DNA from: Drosophila miranda
Lineage: Eukaryota > Arthropoda > Insecta > Diptera > Drosophilidae
DNA: 64,000 nucleotides
Assembly (NCBI RefSeq): GCF_003369915.1
Contig: NC_046675.1
Span: 17,856,001-17,920,000 of the forward strand
Reading direction: 5' to 3'
Shown: positions 39,440-51,800 of the stretch, piece by piece
How positions within the stretch are numbered: position 1 is the first letter of the stretch
Layout: each line of letters opens with the position of its first letter
Notes under the pieces: model-generated
Database searches by the model: none
What the model was told of the DNA's origin: nothing
What the model saw: the letters and a program-made list of their open reading frames with translations, nothing else
Position numbers and translations under genes: made by a program

Positions 39440-41711
39440 TACCAGTATATATGTGATGTGCCAGTTCGTACTACGAAAGCGTCACACACGGGTTTTGGTC
39501 TGGGCACCCCAGAGACTTCGGCTCTGGCGTTCGGGTACTGACGCGTCATCAGAGAGAGAACGCAGAGAGAACATCTTTGCATGTGTTAGTGCACACGCAA
39601 TATGTTTCGACAAAAATATGTGATTGTATGGTTTTTTCTTTTTCAAATTTTTTGCTTCCAGCATGTTTTAATGTATGGGTGCACATGCATTCTCACGTAC
39701 TTAGCGTTTGTGCGTTTAGTATTGCTGGCCGCTAGAACTGAAATTTGAGTTTAGTTCTTGTTTTGGGTCTTTTGATGAACTGACCTACCGCCACAAAATA
39801 AATGAAGAATGGGCGGGGGTTTGGGGTATGGTACACTAGGGCGCGGAAAATAATATAAAAGCTGTTATTTGTTTGATTTATACCACAAAATATAAAATAT
39901 TACAATAATATAATTGCACATTTATTTCCTTATCTTAAGCAGGTTGATTATAAATTATAAAAATTATGTAAACGCCGTCGGTTCTCGACTTTATTACAAC
40001 TAAAATAATGTATCCAAATATACGATATGAGAAAAAAAAAAATATATACTTAAATAAAATATGCATAAATATACATATATATTTCTTTCTATAAATAGAG
40101 GATATACCTTAAGCATGTTCATATATGTAACTACATATATGTATATACGTAAATACATACATATGTACTTAAAGTCGCCGCTCAAATTGGCTCCCGATTG
40201 AAGATCGGTACCAGGGAACACCACGAGGAGGCCATTATAAATTAAATGGGGTCAAAAATTAATCTGACCTTTGAGTCGACTTGATATGACTTCATTTTAA
40301 GACTTTTAAGTAATTAAGTCACATCCATGTTCCCCGCCTAAAATTAAATCTGTTAGATATATGCACATATGTACATATAAATGAAAATAAAAAATTAGGA
40401 AAATATAATAAACTTATACATAAATTTTACAAAATGAAATAAAAAATCCTACTGCCGCAAAATTTTGAGCTTCTTCTCGTATGATTTTGCATTTTGATTC
40501 CCTATCATCCTATCTGTTAACCATTTACAATTTTTTCTAATCAAAATCAATACAAACTGATTGAGCAGATGATTTCGGTGTACAAAGCACGGATCGGAAA
40601 ATTTAAACCAGTGGAAATCAAGATATCGTCATCAAAAGATTTAGACTCTGATGCCGACTCACTTGACACATAATTTTCGTAGCCTTGAATTTCATCGAGT
40701 GCAATATTATAATGAAGACCTCGCTTAATCTTAATTTCGTCAAATAAAATTACTGCTTCTTTTCCCTTAGAACTCATTCCATCAAAAATTGTCTTTAAAT
40801 TGCTGAGTAAATCAGGATTAAATCCTGGCCTCATGTTTTTCAGCACACTAACGTGCGTTTTGATGGCAGTTTTAAATTTAGAACATCTCGAAGATATTCA
40901 TAAGTCCTTGACGAGTAAAAGTTAATATTTTGCGCAATAACTTTTTCTGCGGGGCTATAGCTCAATGTCTTTTTTAAAAGCATGATAAATACGTTTTTAC
41001 CTCCGCAGAAACATGCATCATGCATCATGGCTATTATGGGAATAATATTTTGTTTTAAGTTAGTTGTTTTGATTCTGTTACGCCTATTCCTGCGATATAC
41101 AACCCTTTTTAAGGCCAAAAAACGATCTTTCAATTTTTAAAAGCCATTCTCTCTTTTTTTTTGGTCAGCCATTAACTCATAATATTTGTTTCTAAAATAT
41201 TTCTCGGTTTGCTCTCTTTTTAAGCAATTTTCACAGAACTCGACATCAATCGATTCTTTATTTTCTAATGAAACTTTATCAGGCGCTTCTGTTACGCACT
41301 GTTGCTCTAGTTCGTTTGACATTATATTATGCACATCTGCCAGTTTGATTCTCTTAGCCTGCACAAATTTTCCTATTGGTTCATTGTCGTGTTCATTTTC
41401 TGAAAAATCATAACCATTACAAAGAGCTGCATTGAATGGAGTTAATAAAGTATTTTCAGTTAATAAAGTATATTAGACACTCCTAAATACTTAACATCAA
41501 AATGCCGGTCACAAATTCGTGCAGTTTTTTTCACCAAATTGCTATCCAAACCACAAACCTCAACCCATTTATTAAACATTAAGAAATTCTGTGGAAATTT
41601 AAATAATCTAACAGGGACATCGGACGAACTATTTCTATATCCACTGAGACAGGAAGAAATACTGCATTTTATACCGCTTTTTCGGTTATCTTTTTGATTA
41701 GCGGACGACAT
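39440..41711 (-). mobile_element. P-like THAP transposon, internally deleted copy
   Basis: Minus-strand coding pieces occur in order. A THAP domain (41711-41460) has CSISSC, the FKFPQN block and RICDRHF. A linker with QAKRIKLADVHNIM and a CENC pair (41364-41137) follows, then the LRDVLNLKLPSKRTL block (41133-40840). The first part of the transposase core has VILFDEIKIKR (40846-40672). At about 40672 the sequence jumps to the last 38 codons (SESKSFDDDI to ICSISLY, stop at 40547), so the central catalytic region is missing. A 14-bp duplicated TTAATAAAGTAT segment near 41450 and a frameshift near 41140 break the frame. The 3' non-coding 1.1 kb is almost identical to 61560-62650. No active transposase can be made. 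This matches P/THAP9-type elements. Confidence 0.8.
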
Positions 41712-41983
41712 AGTATATTATAATAATCCAACTATGTAATATATGTATGTAATAATAATAATTATAATAGTATATTAATTTTAATATTATGGCTAATATA
41801 ATGCACTTCACTGCGCACTGACTCTACACACAAAACCCACAAACGTAGAGCTTTACTCTGCAGGCCTCTTAGTCCTACTAGAATGCCTTGTTTAACAAAC
41901 ACTTACTATTCATATGCAGGTCTTTTAGTCCTATCAGCATATGCACCTTTAACCACAAACACTCACACCCACTTAGATATAAA

Positions 41984-43096
41984 ACGAGGGGGAACGTTGT
42001 GAGTTGCTGCGGACACCGCAACTCTACGGTTATACCCGATACTAAGTCAGTATGGCTCTCCTCCGGCAGACGCCGCTAATATTGAACGACACGACAAAGA
42101 GTGCGTGCGAGAGAGACAGAAAATCAGTCTGAGCGTGAGGTCGGGTGCTGCGTAGCCAGTGCAAATTGATTTGTTCCTTTTATCTATAAAAATGATCTGA
42201 TCTGATCCAGATTCAGCAATCTGATAGATATGATCATTATCTTTTCTCGTATCCTCAATATTGTGGATGCAACAGATTTTCGTCCTTTGTGGGGGCGGAA
42301 GGGGGTGGGGCGAAATTTTGAGATATACGTTTTAAAGTGAGATCTAACAGGAGTGCGGATACCAAATTTGGTTACTCTAGCCTTAATAGTCTCTGAGATT
42401 TTTGAATATCCCCAGATTTTCATCCTTTGCGGGGGCGGAAGGGGGTGTGGCGAAATTTTGAAACAAACTCGTCTCGGTCCGATATATAAGGAGTGTGGAT
42501 ACCAAATGTGGTTGCTCTAGCTCTTATAGTCTCTGAGATCTAGGCGCTAATGTTTTACTCTAAGCAAAGCCGGCTATGCTACGTGTGTGTTAGAGAGAGA
42601 CAGGGCGAGAAAAAATGAAATTGTTTTCTTGATGCTGGCTATAATAATAATACGATCCAATTCAGATTCCGCAGTCTTAAAGATATGGTCATTCTCTACA
42701 ATTCTACGTTTTTGGTTTTCTCATATCTTTAAAATTGTGGATGCCACAGACTTTCGTCCTTTGTGGGGGCGGAAGTGGGCGGGGCGAAGTTTTGAAATAT
42801 TTTTGTAGCAGTGACATATCACAGAAGTCTGGATCCAAGACATCGTTGCTCTAGCTCTTATAGTCTTTGAGCACTAGGCGCTGAAGGGGACGGACAGACG
42901 GACGGACGGACAGACGGACAGACGGACAGACAGACAGACAGACAGGGCCCAATCGACTCGGCTATTGATGCTGATCAAGAATATATGTATATACTTTATG
43001 GGGTCGGAAACGATTCCTTCTGGACGTTACACACATCCACTTTTACCACAAATCTAATATACCCCAATACTCATTTTGAGTATCGGGTATAAAAAC
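41984..43096 (+). repeat. dispersed repeat family A, longest copy
   Basis: Runs from GAGGGGGAACGTTGTGAG to the hairpin tail ATACTCATTTTGAGTATCGG GTATAAAA. The module TTTTCRTCCTTTG with GGGGGCGGAAG, followed by GTGTGGATACCAAAT, is reiterated three times (about 42281, 42421 and 42755). A (GACGGACA)n tract lies at 42895-42945. No open frame fits a transposase, so it is non-autonomous. A Helitron-like/DINE nature is suggested by the 3' hairpin but unproven. Confidence 0.8.
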
Positions 43097-43539
43097 AAGT
43101 AATCTAATATAATCTAATGTAATTAATGGGGAATAAACGCAACGTACCAGCGGAAAAACGAATCACTTGTCTTTCCCACAAGCTTCGCGCGCGCTTTTTG
43201 TCTATCCATCATTCCACGCATTCATACCCACACACTCGTGCGTGCCCTCTAAGAGTACTAACACTTTTCTGACAAGCTTGCCACCAAGACATCAAGACAA
43301 CAGTAATTTTGAATACCCTCATGCAATATTCGAATGTAATAAACTTTAATATTTATGTACATACATATGTATGTATGTACATAAGATATTTCATTGATAG
43401 GTATTGTCCATGAGAGTATTCAAGGTGCGACACGCATATGTATACATTTTTTCGTTGCACATTCCCGACGGAAAGCGCGCAATTGACAAGTGATTTGAAA
43501 TGTATGTAAAAACAAAACCATACATACATACATATGTAT

Positions 43540-43890
43540 GCTTATTTGTATTTATGTTTATAAACTCAAATTTTGGTTCTAGCGGCCAGCAATACTAGAA
43601 CGAGCACCCATACATTCAAATATTCTGGAGGAACAACAGAAAACAGAAATTAGCATCAGCATCAGATCACTCAAAACGAAAAAACCATAACAACACATAT
43701 TTTTTTCGAAACATATTGCGTGTGTACTAACACATGCAAAGATGTTTTCTCTGCGCTATCTCATGACGCTTCAGTACCCGAACGCCAGAGCCGAAGTCTC
43801 GGTGTAACCCGTCGTGTGACGCTTTCTAGTATGAACTGGCACACCTACATATGTACATATGTATGTATATACTGTATGGTTAGTGGCTGT
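43540..43890 (+). mobile_element. isolated terminal segment of the P-like THAP element
   Basis: TTCTAGCGGCCAGCAATACT, ATATTGCGTGTGTACTAACA, ACCCGAACGCCAGAGCCGAA, then GAACTGGCAC and the terminus TATACTGTATGG (43868-43879) follow the right-hand copy at 62330-62650 in order. A gap of about 60 bp relative to that copy and many substitutions make it older. Confidence 0.75.
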
Positions 43891-43899
43891 ATGCTGTCT

Positions 43900-45313
43900 T
43901 AGGGTGTCATTAATATTGTCTCGTTTTGTTTATGCACCGTTCGAATGACCATGCCAGGGTGTTGATCTTGTTGAAATCGTCGGTGATGATATTCGATAAT
44001 GGCATATTGTTAGTTCTTGTTCGGTTGTTCAATGTTCGTATTGAGTAATTGATCATCGATTGTTGTTGTTGTTGTTTCAGCTCAGCGTTTTGATGCTTTT
44101 TCAATTCCAAGAGTTTTAATTGTTTTTGTATTGTGAGGACCCATACTAGGAGCCTCACATTATAAATATAATAAATATACTCTAAAGGATATGACAAACT
44201 ATAGCACATCGCAATGGAGCGAATCTGTAATACCCAAGTCAAGATTATAGCACTTACATATGTTAGCGGATAAGTTAGTTTATTTTTACATAGCCGAAAG
44301 CCGCCAGACGGCCAGCTCACACAGAATAAAAAGCATAGAGAGGAGCGAGAACCACGCTCAGCCGGCATCAGAGCGGCTCTCTTTCGGGAATGTCCCGTTG
44401 GGCCGAAAACGAGCGCCGCGCGTGGGCGAGAGCAAGGGAGTGGAATTCAAGAATCAAGAATCAAACGAAGAGGGTCAGTGCCGCGGACGGCAAAAGTGTC
44501 GAAAGTGTTGAGCCGCCGCGCTTTTAGGAGAAAACGAGGAATCAGAACACACGGAGCTTCGCCGCAGTGGACGGGAACTGGAAGACGAAGGAATGGAGGA
44601 TCTCAGGGAAAATCAGTGCCAAATCCGGGGGGAGCTGGCCGATGGCCGGGATGGGAGAGGGACAGGGAGAGCTGGGGAAACCGGGATATATGTTTTATAG
44701 TCAAATATTGACGGACGGTGGGTGGGAGTGTTGTGCTCTGCAAATCGGTTCTTTATTTCCATCGGCATAACGTCTAAGCGTTTAATGTTGGTCAATGTGT
44801 AGGCTTTTTTGTTTGATAGTTTGCGATCGTGGCGAAAGCCGGTTATTGGCTGGCAAGCTTTACGTAGGATAACGGCCATACAAGAGTAATGGGTGTATTT
44901 ATTTCTTGTAGATGAGAGCGAATTGATTTTGTCATCGTAGATGATGCCTAGATAACGAAAATCGCTTTTCGTCCGCACTTGTCTGTTCCCATTGATTGTG
45001 AATGTCGGTATGTAGTTGCGTGCATTTTTAAAGATGCTCGTTTTGTTTGGGCCCCTAATCATGCAGCATTCGCATTTTGTTTCGTTGAGTTTTTCTTGCC
45101 AACTTGCGAATGCAAATGCCAATCGAGCCGCCACGTACACCCGATTTGCTTAGGTTCTTGGTGTCCGTTGCCAGTTGTTTGTCTAATGAAACTGTATCGA
45201 TTCAAGTATAGTTGATTTCGATCGAGTAGCCGTTGTTCGATTACGATTAGTGCATCTGGTTGCTGCCTATTGAGGTAACCATTAAGTTGGGCACGTTTAT
45301 TTTCTGCGATCAA
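43900..45313 (-). pseudogene. jockey-like non-LTR retrotransposon, internal deletion derivative
   Basis: On the minus strand the endonuclease start (KRAQLNGYLNRQQPDALIVI, 45313-45130) runs straight into the C-terminal part of ORF2 (KLNETKCECCMIRGPNKTS, then DFRYLGIIYDDKIN and HDRKLSNKKAYTLTNIKRL, 45110-44750). The junction lies near 45110. The whole reverse transcriptase core is absent. Coding pieces match the element at 31240-33440. The stretch 44740-43900 is its 3' part or unrelated DNA and shows no clear domain. Confidence 0.7.
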
Positions 45314-45315
45314 TG

Positions 45316-46660
45316 AGTGCGCTCTTCGCTATTTAGTGCCGGTAGTTGATCGTATTTTGGGAATGTACTTTTGACTTTTTTGAGAAATTGGAAGAAATCC
45401 ATACCGAATATATCTCTCGCATCCTTGTTGAGTATGTCCAGGACCGAAAACGGTGATGGAGCTGTTGCCATTGTTGGTATTGGTGAGACTGTTGTTGTTG
45501 GTTTTAATAGTTTTTTATTGTTTAAGGCTTGTTGGTTCAGTGCCTGACTGACAATGGCCGGGCAGCGGCAGTAGAAGTGGGGGACTGATTCCTCCTCTTC
45601 CTCATCGCGACAACTCCTGCAGAAGTCGTTATGAGGGATTGACAGTCTAGAGGCGTGGGTGCCTATCTGCCAGTGTCCCGTGATTGCTCGGGTGGCTGCA
45701 GAGCATTGTGGTCTACTGAGTCTATATAGCTCCGCCGAGCGCTTTTTCGATCAATGAGGCCATATCGATCTCGAGACTTTGCAGAAGATGGTGTGCTGGC
45801 ATCTCCCGTTTGCCATTTGCTCGAATATTTCGTGCGTAAGAAGCCTACACGTAGCCAAAGGCCCCGTTACCTGCTCCCTCTCTGATAAGAGAGCAATTGT
45901 AGTGCTCTGCCTGGCTAGCTCGTCGGCGGCATCATTCCCCTCGATGTCCCTATGTCCGTGGACCCATGTAAGGAAGATCTGCGATCTCGTGCAGAGATCT
46001 GCGGCAGTCATTTACAGTCGCGGAGTTCGACGATATAGAGCCTAAAGCTTTAATAGCTGCTTGGCTGTCCAAAAAGACGCACACTAAGTGCGTGTCTAGA
46101 AGTAGTTTGGAGACAATAAAAATGGCTTCCTTAATGGCCACAACCTCCACTTGGAACACACACACAGCAATGACTGATGTTCAGCTCGCTACAGCTCGCC
46201 TCCCACGCGACCGTCTAACTTTGAGTCATCAGTGTAGAAGTGGACCGAATTTGCAGGTCCTGGTTCGCCCCTCTCCCAGTCCTCCCTAGGTGGGATTGAT
46301 ACCTGGAAAGGCGTCGAGAGGTGATCACTAGGGATACAATAAACTGTCCTCTCTGGTAATTACGGGAGTTTCGTAGGGATTCCCGAGTGCCCAACCGCGG
46401 ACGCTTTCCACAGTTTGGCTTCTCTCATTCTGAGGGCGGAAAGTGTTGCCACCTTCTTTCCCATGAGATCTACCAGGAGGAGGTCCAGCACGGTAATCAG
46501 GGCTTCCCCTGGAGTAGTGCGTAGCCCGCCAGTTATGCAACTGAGTCTGTTGAGACAAGTTATTTTGTATGGGGCTGGCCACCATACTACCACTCCATAG
46601 AGTTTGATTGGTCGTTTGACCAATGTCATTCCCCATTTTAGTCCGATTGCTTTCCTGCAT
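45316..46660 (-). pseudogene. LOA-clade non-LTR retrotransposon, 3' half with RNase H
   Basis: The minus strand reads KLYGVVVWWPAPY and GLRTTPGEALITVL (reverse transcriptase to RNase H linker). RNase H pieces follow: VFLDSQAAIKAL, then TWVHGHRDIEGNDAADELAR. A zinc-finger end CRSCRDEEEEESVPHFYC comes next. ORF2 closes near 45320. RNase H plus a terminal CCHC motif is typical of LOA/I-type elements (Bilbo and TRIM are LOA elements known from obscura flies; memory). Stops and frameshifts are present. Confidence 0.65.
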
Positions 46661-46949
46661 GTGTAAAGGTGGAGTAGCGTATGGTGGTTCTTGGCCCGCC
46701 ACTGAGGCAGTCCTTCCCGGAGTGCTTTTGCGCCAGGCAGTTTGCGCAGTATTTGTTTATCAAGACGGCTCGGAGCCTCTGCTCAGGGCTCAGGCGCAGA
46801 AACACGTGGCAGGTCCGTAGCGGATGTATTCCTGAGCAGACTCGGCAACGGTAGGTGATTCTACCTCGAGGGCACCGGTTCTCCCCGGTGCGGTTGGCGC
46901 TTGAGCGTGGGGCCATGTCTGGATAGATCGCGGCACCGTACGGACGCAT
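46638..46949 (-). pseudogene. retroelement gag-type zinc-knuckle fragment
   Basis: A 103-codon minus-strand frame has CRVCSGIHPLRTCHVF, then KYCANCLAQKHSGKDC, a pair of zinc knuckles like those of BEL/Pao gag. It lies downstream of the pol fragment (46970-48300) on the same strand. That is the reverse of gag-pol order, so the locus is rearranged. Confidence 0.6.
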
Positions 46950-46969
46950 CGCAAAATCTGTGATGCTCG

Positions 46970-48300
46970 ACCCTTACAGATGGTTCGGAGCCAATCCACC
47001 TTGAAATGCGGATCTGGTCGAGAACGGAGTAGCTCTGCAGAAAACTCTGCCAGCGCTGACGCATTTCGGGAGATCTTTGTCCCATTCCACTTCTTGCAAC
47101 CAGATCTCTTGCATGAAGATCTTTGACCGGACAATGAAAGGAGCCAACCAGCCCGCAGGGTCGAACAACCTTGTTATCTAGGAAAGCACTTCTTGCTAGG
47201 TATAGGATGCCGTAGAGGCTAATTCTGGCGAATTCCGAGAGTCTTGGCTGTGCTCTCTGCCTCAATTTCAAGGAACTCGGTGTGAAGGAGGTGGTCACTC
47301 GGAATGGTAGTCAGGATATCCTTGTAGTTGAGCCCCAGTGGGAGAGTCTGCTCCCGCTAGGACGTCGTCGACATACATATAGGACCGAATGATGTGACTG
47401 GATCTCGGAATTCGGGACTGGACATCGTCTGCAAGCTGTTGCAACACCCGGATGGCGAGAAAGGGAGCACAATTGACTCCAAAGGTAACAGTTTGCTGCT
47501 CATAGTCGCGTATCTCGCCCTCCTTGTTGCCCTTCCGCTGGAAGGGGGTGTGCTTCGGATCTACCCAAATCTGCCGATACATCTTGGTGAAGGGTTAAGT
47601 CGGACTGGAGGACAGGACTGGCGTGCATAAGATCATTCAAGCTGATAGCGTTAGTCGACAGTCTGGATGCGTTAAATACGGACTTTCGTGGTGGTGCTAT
47701 CAGGCTTGAAGACAGCGTGGTGCGGCAGGTAGTAGGTTGAGGACCCATGAATCGGAGGAACTTCTGTCATGTGATCAAGGTCTAGGTATTCTTGGATCAC
47801 GGAGTCGTATTGCGCTTGTAAGGTAGAGTCTCTTTTTAAACGATTTTCGTTCCGCAAAAACTGAGTCAGGGCAATCGACCTTGAATACCCCTGATCGGAT
47901 CCGAGACGATCTGGGTCACGGAACGGCAACGCGACAACGTACTTTCCGTTCGACGTTCTCGAAGTGGTTCGGAGGAAATTGCTCTCGCAGTAGGCATCCG
48001 ACTCGCCTACGATTTTCACCGGTAGTGCCTCCACCTCCCAAAACTTGGTAAGAAGCTGGTCTAAGGAAGCCGCTAGCTCGTTCGAAACATGCGTAGAGAA
48101 GGATGAAATACTGCTTTGTAAAGTATTGGGCACTGGGCCGGTAAGTACCCACCCGAAAATGGTTTCCTGCCCGAGGAGAGAGCCACAAATGTTGGTCTGT
48201 GAGCCGCTTTGTCCATAGTTGAGAAAGGGGCGACGTAGTGACCCGTGTTAGTTTATATATGTATGTAATAATAAAACCAAAAAACTGTGGGCTATTGACT
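46970..48300 (-). pseudogene. BEL/Pao LTR retrotransposon pol fragment
   Basis: Minus-strand pieces: LLTKFWEVEALPVKIV with NGKYVVALPFRDPDRLGS (48133-47672, start of reverse transcriptase); IHGSSTYYLPHHAVFKPD; then TVTFGVNCAPFLAIRVL and SYMYVDDVLAGAD (47582-47295, polymerase active site YVDD); then FDPAGWLAPFIVRSKIFMQE (47168-46974). This order and these motifs are typical of BEL/Pao elements. Frames shift several times and there is no integrase here. It is defective. Confidence 0.75.
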
Positions 48301-49200
48301 GGTGACTGCAAGAATCAGTGCAGAATATGTATGTGCATATGTATGTACGTTTGTCAGCCGCGAAAGCTCAGCTGGTAGCTGGGAGAGGAAGGCAGATGAG
48401 TTACCGACAGAAATACGTACATATGTGTATGAATGTAAGCGCTGGATCAAAGGCGGATAAAATTGGTCTCGCTGCAGGTGAATTCTGTGGCACTGTGGCA
48501 CAACTGATTGCACAGACAACGGAACTATAAGCACGACCGTTTTATTGGGTATGTAGATGTGGGTATATACGAGCACTCGAAGAAGCGGAGAGCGCCCGGA
48601 ATTGCCAAGAATATGGCGCCGTCGATAGAACGGTGAAAGGAAAGACGCTGCACGTATATATATGTATATATGTCCAGCCGAATGGGACCAGGAGGTGAGG
48701 AGCCACTGGAGATGGGCAGATGGGGAATCCGTACTTATCTTGGAGGTTGGGAATTATCCGCCGGTGCTTGCTGGCGTGGACTTCTCCTTTTGTTTAGGCG
48801 AAGATCCGGCTCGAAGGACCATGTTTGTAGTGGGGCGGACGAAGCTCAAGATATGGTTTCAAACGTACAACTGAAATATGGCGATTATGAGGACTGCAGC
48901 ATAAAGACCGTGGGAGTCACTTGGAGGGCTATTTTCACTGGTGGTCATGAAGGCAAGGATTTTCATGCAACACATCACCAATGAAGGATTTGGTTATGAA
49001 GAAGCACTTACAGGGAGGAAGGTTTAAATTTTAAACACCATACCAGTGCCTCGTCATATGTATCAATGACAAATTCCGATATCATCAAAGGCACATAAAA
49101 ATCCAAATTTTTACAAAAATGTTCTGTTTTGGACTAATTTTAAGCAAATTTTTAGATTTAAGTAAAAAGTGTCCAAAAAAATCATTACAAAATTGCACAA
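48301..49200. other. unassigned stretch beside the BEL fragment
   Basis: A 104-codon open frame at 48670-48984 (plus) is GC-biased but matches no family I recognise. The stretch might be a decayed LTR or leader of the neighbouring BEL element. Nothing in it can be named. Confidence 0.35.
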
Positions 49201-50280
49201 CAATTACAGCACGTTGCAACTGACCAGTTCCCGTAGACAATCGATGGGTCATTCATATTGAAGACATATACATTATGCATAAAGCCAATATAGTTTGGTG
49301 GATCGCCACTCTCACTAAACTACGCGAGCATAAGCAAACAGTATGGTTTAGCCAATCCACCCAAAATCTTGTGGCATATAAGAAAGCTTAGGCTTTATTC
49401 AAAAGAGAAGCAAAAAACTCCAAGCACCAATCGCTTAACCACTTCACAAGCCAAATCTCCCCACTATCTTCTACCAAAAAAATATGGGTCGACGTCAAAA
49501 CGTCTCTATACACCCACTACATTGTCAGCCTCAGCCAGATACCTTGACGCACCTATTAAATTTATAAACGAGGGGAAAACCCCAGGAGTTGATAGGATAT
49601 CATATAAAATTCTAAAAAATTTACCTAAACATGTCAAGCAGGGACTCATTAACATCTATAACTCCATTTTAAACAACGGAATCTACCCCCACAGTGGCAT
49701 CTGTTGTCCCTGTTCCTAAGACAAATAAACCTACGCATGAAATTGAACGGGAATTGGACGGGAACAATCTTCTATCTCCCAACCAAGTGGCATTTAAACA
49801 CAAGCACAGCACTATTGAATCTCTTATGAAAATTCAACATTTCGTGTCAGATGCCCTTTCCTCCAAAAATCACGTTTCTTTGCTAGGTACGGATTTCAAA
49901 AGGCTTTCGATCGCGTAGGCGTTGACGCCGTCCTAAATCAGCTTTCACTTTGGGGGTTGGGTCCTAAGGCCATTAATGCAGTAACGGCCTTTATGACTCG
50001 TCGCTCCTTCAGAGTTCGAGTCAACAATACTCTCTCGCACAATTGCACTTCACAATGGCATCCCACAAGGTTCCTTTCTTTCCGTCGTATTGTTTATAAT
50101 TGCTTTCGAAAAACTTAGTAAAATAATTCTTAGTCACAAAAACGTTAGTTTAACAATTTATGCAGACGATAAAAAGCACAAACGCTGTACATTTCATTTT
50201 CAAATATCCTTTTAATACGTTATCCTTGCCAAAATCGACTACGGACTTCCGATATTCGGATGGATCGCAAAAGCAAATTT
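49200..50280 (+). pseudogene. I-clade non-LTR retrotransposon reverse transcriptase fragment
   Basis: The plus strand reads FINEGKTPGVDRISYKIL (49560-49620) and HVKQGLINIYNSILNNGIYP. NLLSPNQVAFKHKHSTIESL (about 49770-49830) follows. After a one-base frameshift near 49885 it reads FQKAFDRVGVDAVLNQLS, then FMTRRSFRVRVNNTLSHN (about 50000). These blocks are characteristic of the Drosophila I factor and relatives. Endonuclease, RNase H and the catalytic YADD region are lost or broken. Confidence 0.7.
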
Positions 50281-50390
50281 AAGACGAAGACTCTACATTT
50301 ATACTCGATACATAGTCAGTATGGCTACATTCAGCGACAAAGAGTGCGTGCGGGACAGAAAGAAAACGTGTCGGAAGTTCAGAAAAAGAA
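50280..50390 (+). repeat. dispersed repeat family A, short fragment
   Basis: GACTCTACATTTATACTCGA, then TAGTCAGTATGGCT and GACAAAGAGTGCGTGCGGGACAG match the 5' part of the family. The copy stops after about 110 bp. Confidence 0.6.
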
Positions 50391-50639
50391 ACTTATTTGT
50401 AACCATTTATTAAAATAAATATAATACAACGACGTGTGGCGTATATTTGATGGAGATTCTGGAGCGGATTCTTACTCACATGTAGGGAGCTCACCAAGGA
50501 TTCCTACATGTATGTTTATATATGTATATATTTTGTATTAATAAGAATCTAGCTTAACCACAAACAATGAGTTAATATTTTCCGCACTTAAAGAGCAATC
50601 CACCTGTGCGAGCGAATTCAAGTGTGGTGATCTTAGCTT

Positions 50640-51800
50640 CATGGCGGTAAAAAACTGCAATATATCGGCATTTAATGGTAAACGGCCATTGTTCATAGCA
50701 AAGTTCTCCACATCAGTAAAAATTTTGGAAAGTTATTCAGGAACAGGCTCTTTGTTTGTTCTTCGAATCTGAGAAAATGCCACTGAAATATGCGCACATT
50801 TAGCACAAAACATTCACAGTGGCTATCAATGCGCTTAAAAATAGTTTTGAAAAATAAAGAAGAGGCGCACAGTCTTTAATTAGGTAGACCAAAGCAAAAT
50901 TATGATGAAGCAGGGCCCCGTCTAAAAAGAAAACTAGCTAACGATGTAGCAAGCAGTAATAAAAACGATAGCAAACTTTTAATTCATGCAGCTACAATGT
51001 CAGCCACGAAAACAAATGAAAATGATACTGAATTTGTACTTAAAAATGTTAGCACTTCTGAAAGCGACGCTACTGAAGCTAAAAGAAAACTCGATATCGT
51101 AGAACCAATACTTTTAACAACAAATGATGCTTTGGAATTCTCGCTGTAAAATTCTTTAAGCAAACGATTATATAATGCAACTCGTCAAATAAGCAAACAG
51201 CATAATTGTGACATATACCCAAGCTAGCCAAATCGCAATTGAGACCAGCGGGAATAACTGTTACAGAAACTATGGCAAAAGTTTCCTTGCAAGATTTGTT
51301 AAACCACACTGCGAGGAGGAGGAGTTACAGGAGGAGTTATTTGGTAACTTAGAAAGCGTTTTTAGTATTACATTAATAGCGAGTTACGGATATGATGGAT
51401 CAACTGGAAAAAGTCTGTATAAAAAAAGATTTGAAACGAACGAACCGGATACTGTTGATCAATTTTTGTTTGTTACTACCGTTATACCTCTGAAGCAGAA
51501 CAGATTGAAGATGAAGCAGGAACAATTTTTTGGAATAATAGAACTCCGCAGTCTGTAAGATTTTGCCGACCCCTCAACATGGAATTCGCCAAAGAAACAA
51601 AAGATCATATTCTTGCAGAAAAAAACGATTTGGACACACAAATAAGATTCTTGACTCCCTGTGTAGTAACAATTTTAAATGAAAAGAAGATCACTGTCTC
51701 TTACGACCTTCACATGAATCTTATAGATGGTCAAGTTTTAAGCGTTTTAACGGGCTTTGTGCCCGTTGCCAATTGTGTTCAAAATTGTTACATTTAGCTT
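50640..51800 (+). pseudogene. Transib-family transposase relic (RAG1-related), copy 2
   Basis: The N-terminal GRPKQNYDEAGPRLKRKL segment (near 50880) is followed by a Ser/Thr-rich linker. LFGNLESVFSITLIASYGYD comes next and continues GSTGKSLYKKRF (51340-51435), then DQFLFVTTVIPLK. After a frameshift a TPQSVRFCRP block precedes EFAKETKDHILAEKNDLD (51580). SYDLHMNLIDGQVLSVLTGF (51700) ends the recognisable part. The same block order appears in copy 1 at 33445, but the proteins differ widely, so they are different subfamilies. This copy keeps the N-terminal half and loses the C-terminal half. Confidence 0.7.

Noticed and set aside
42895..42945. Regular GACGGACA array that resembles a short-spaced direct-repeat locus
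   Set aside because: It is a microsatellite within the dispersed repeat, without spacers, so not a CRISPR array.
48662..48984. Two overlapping frames of 70 and 104 codons
   Set aside because: No family signature; likely untranslated retroelement DNA.
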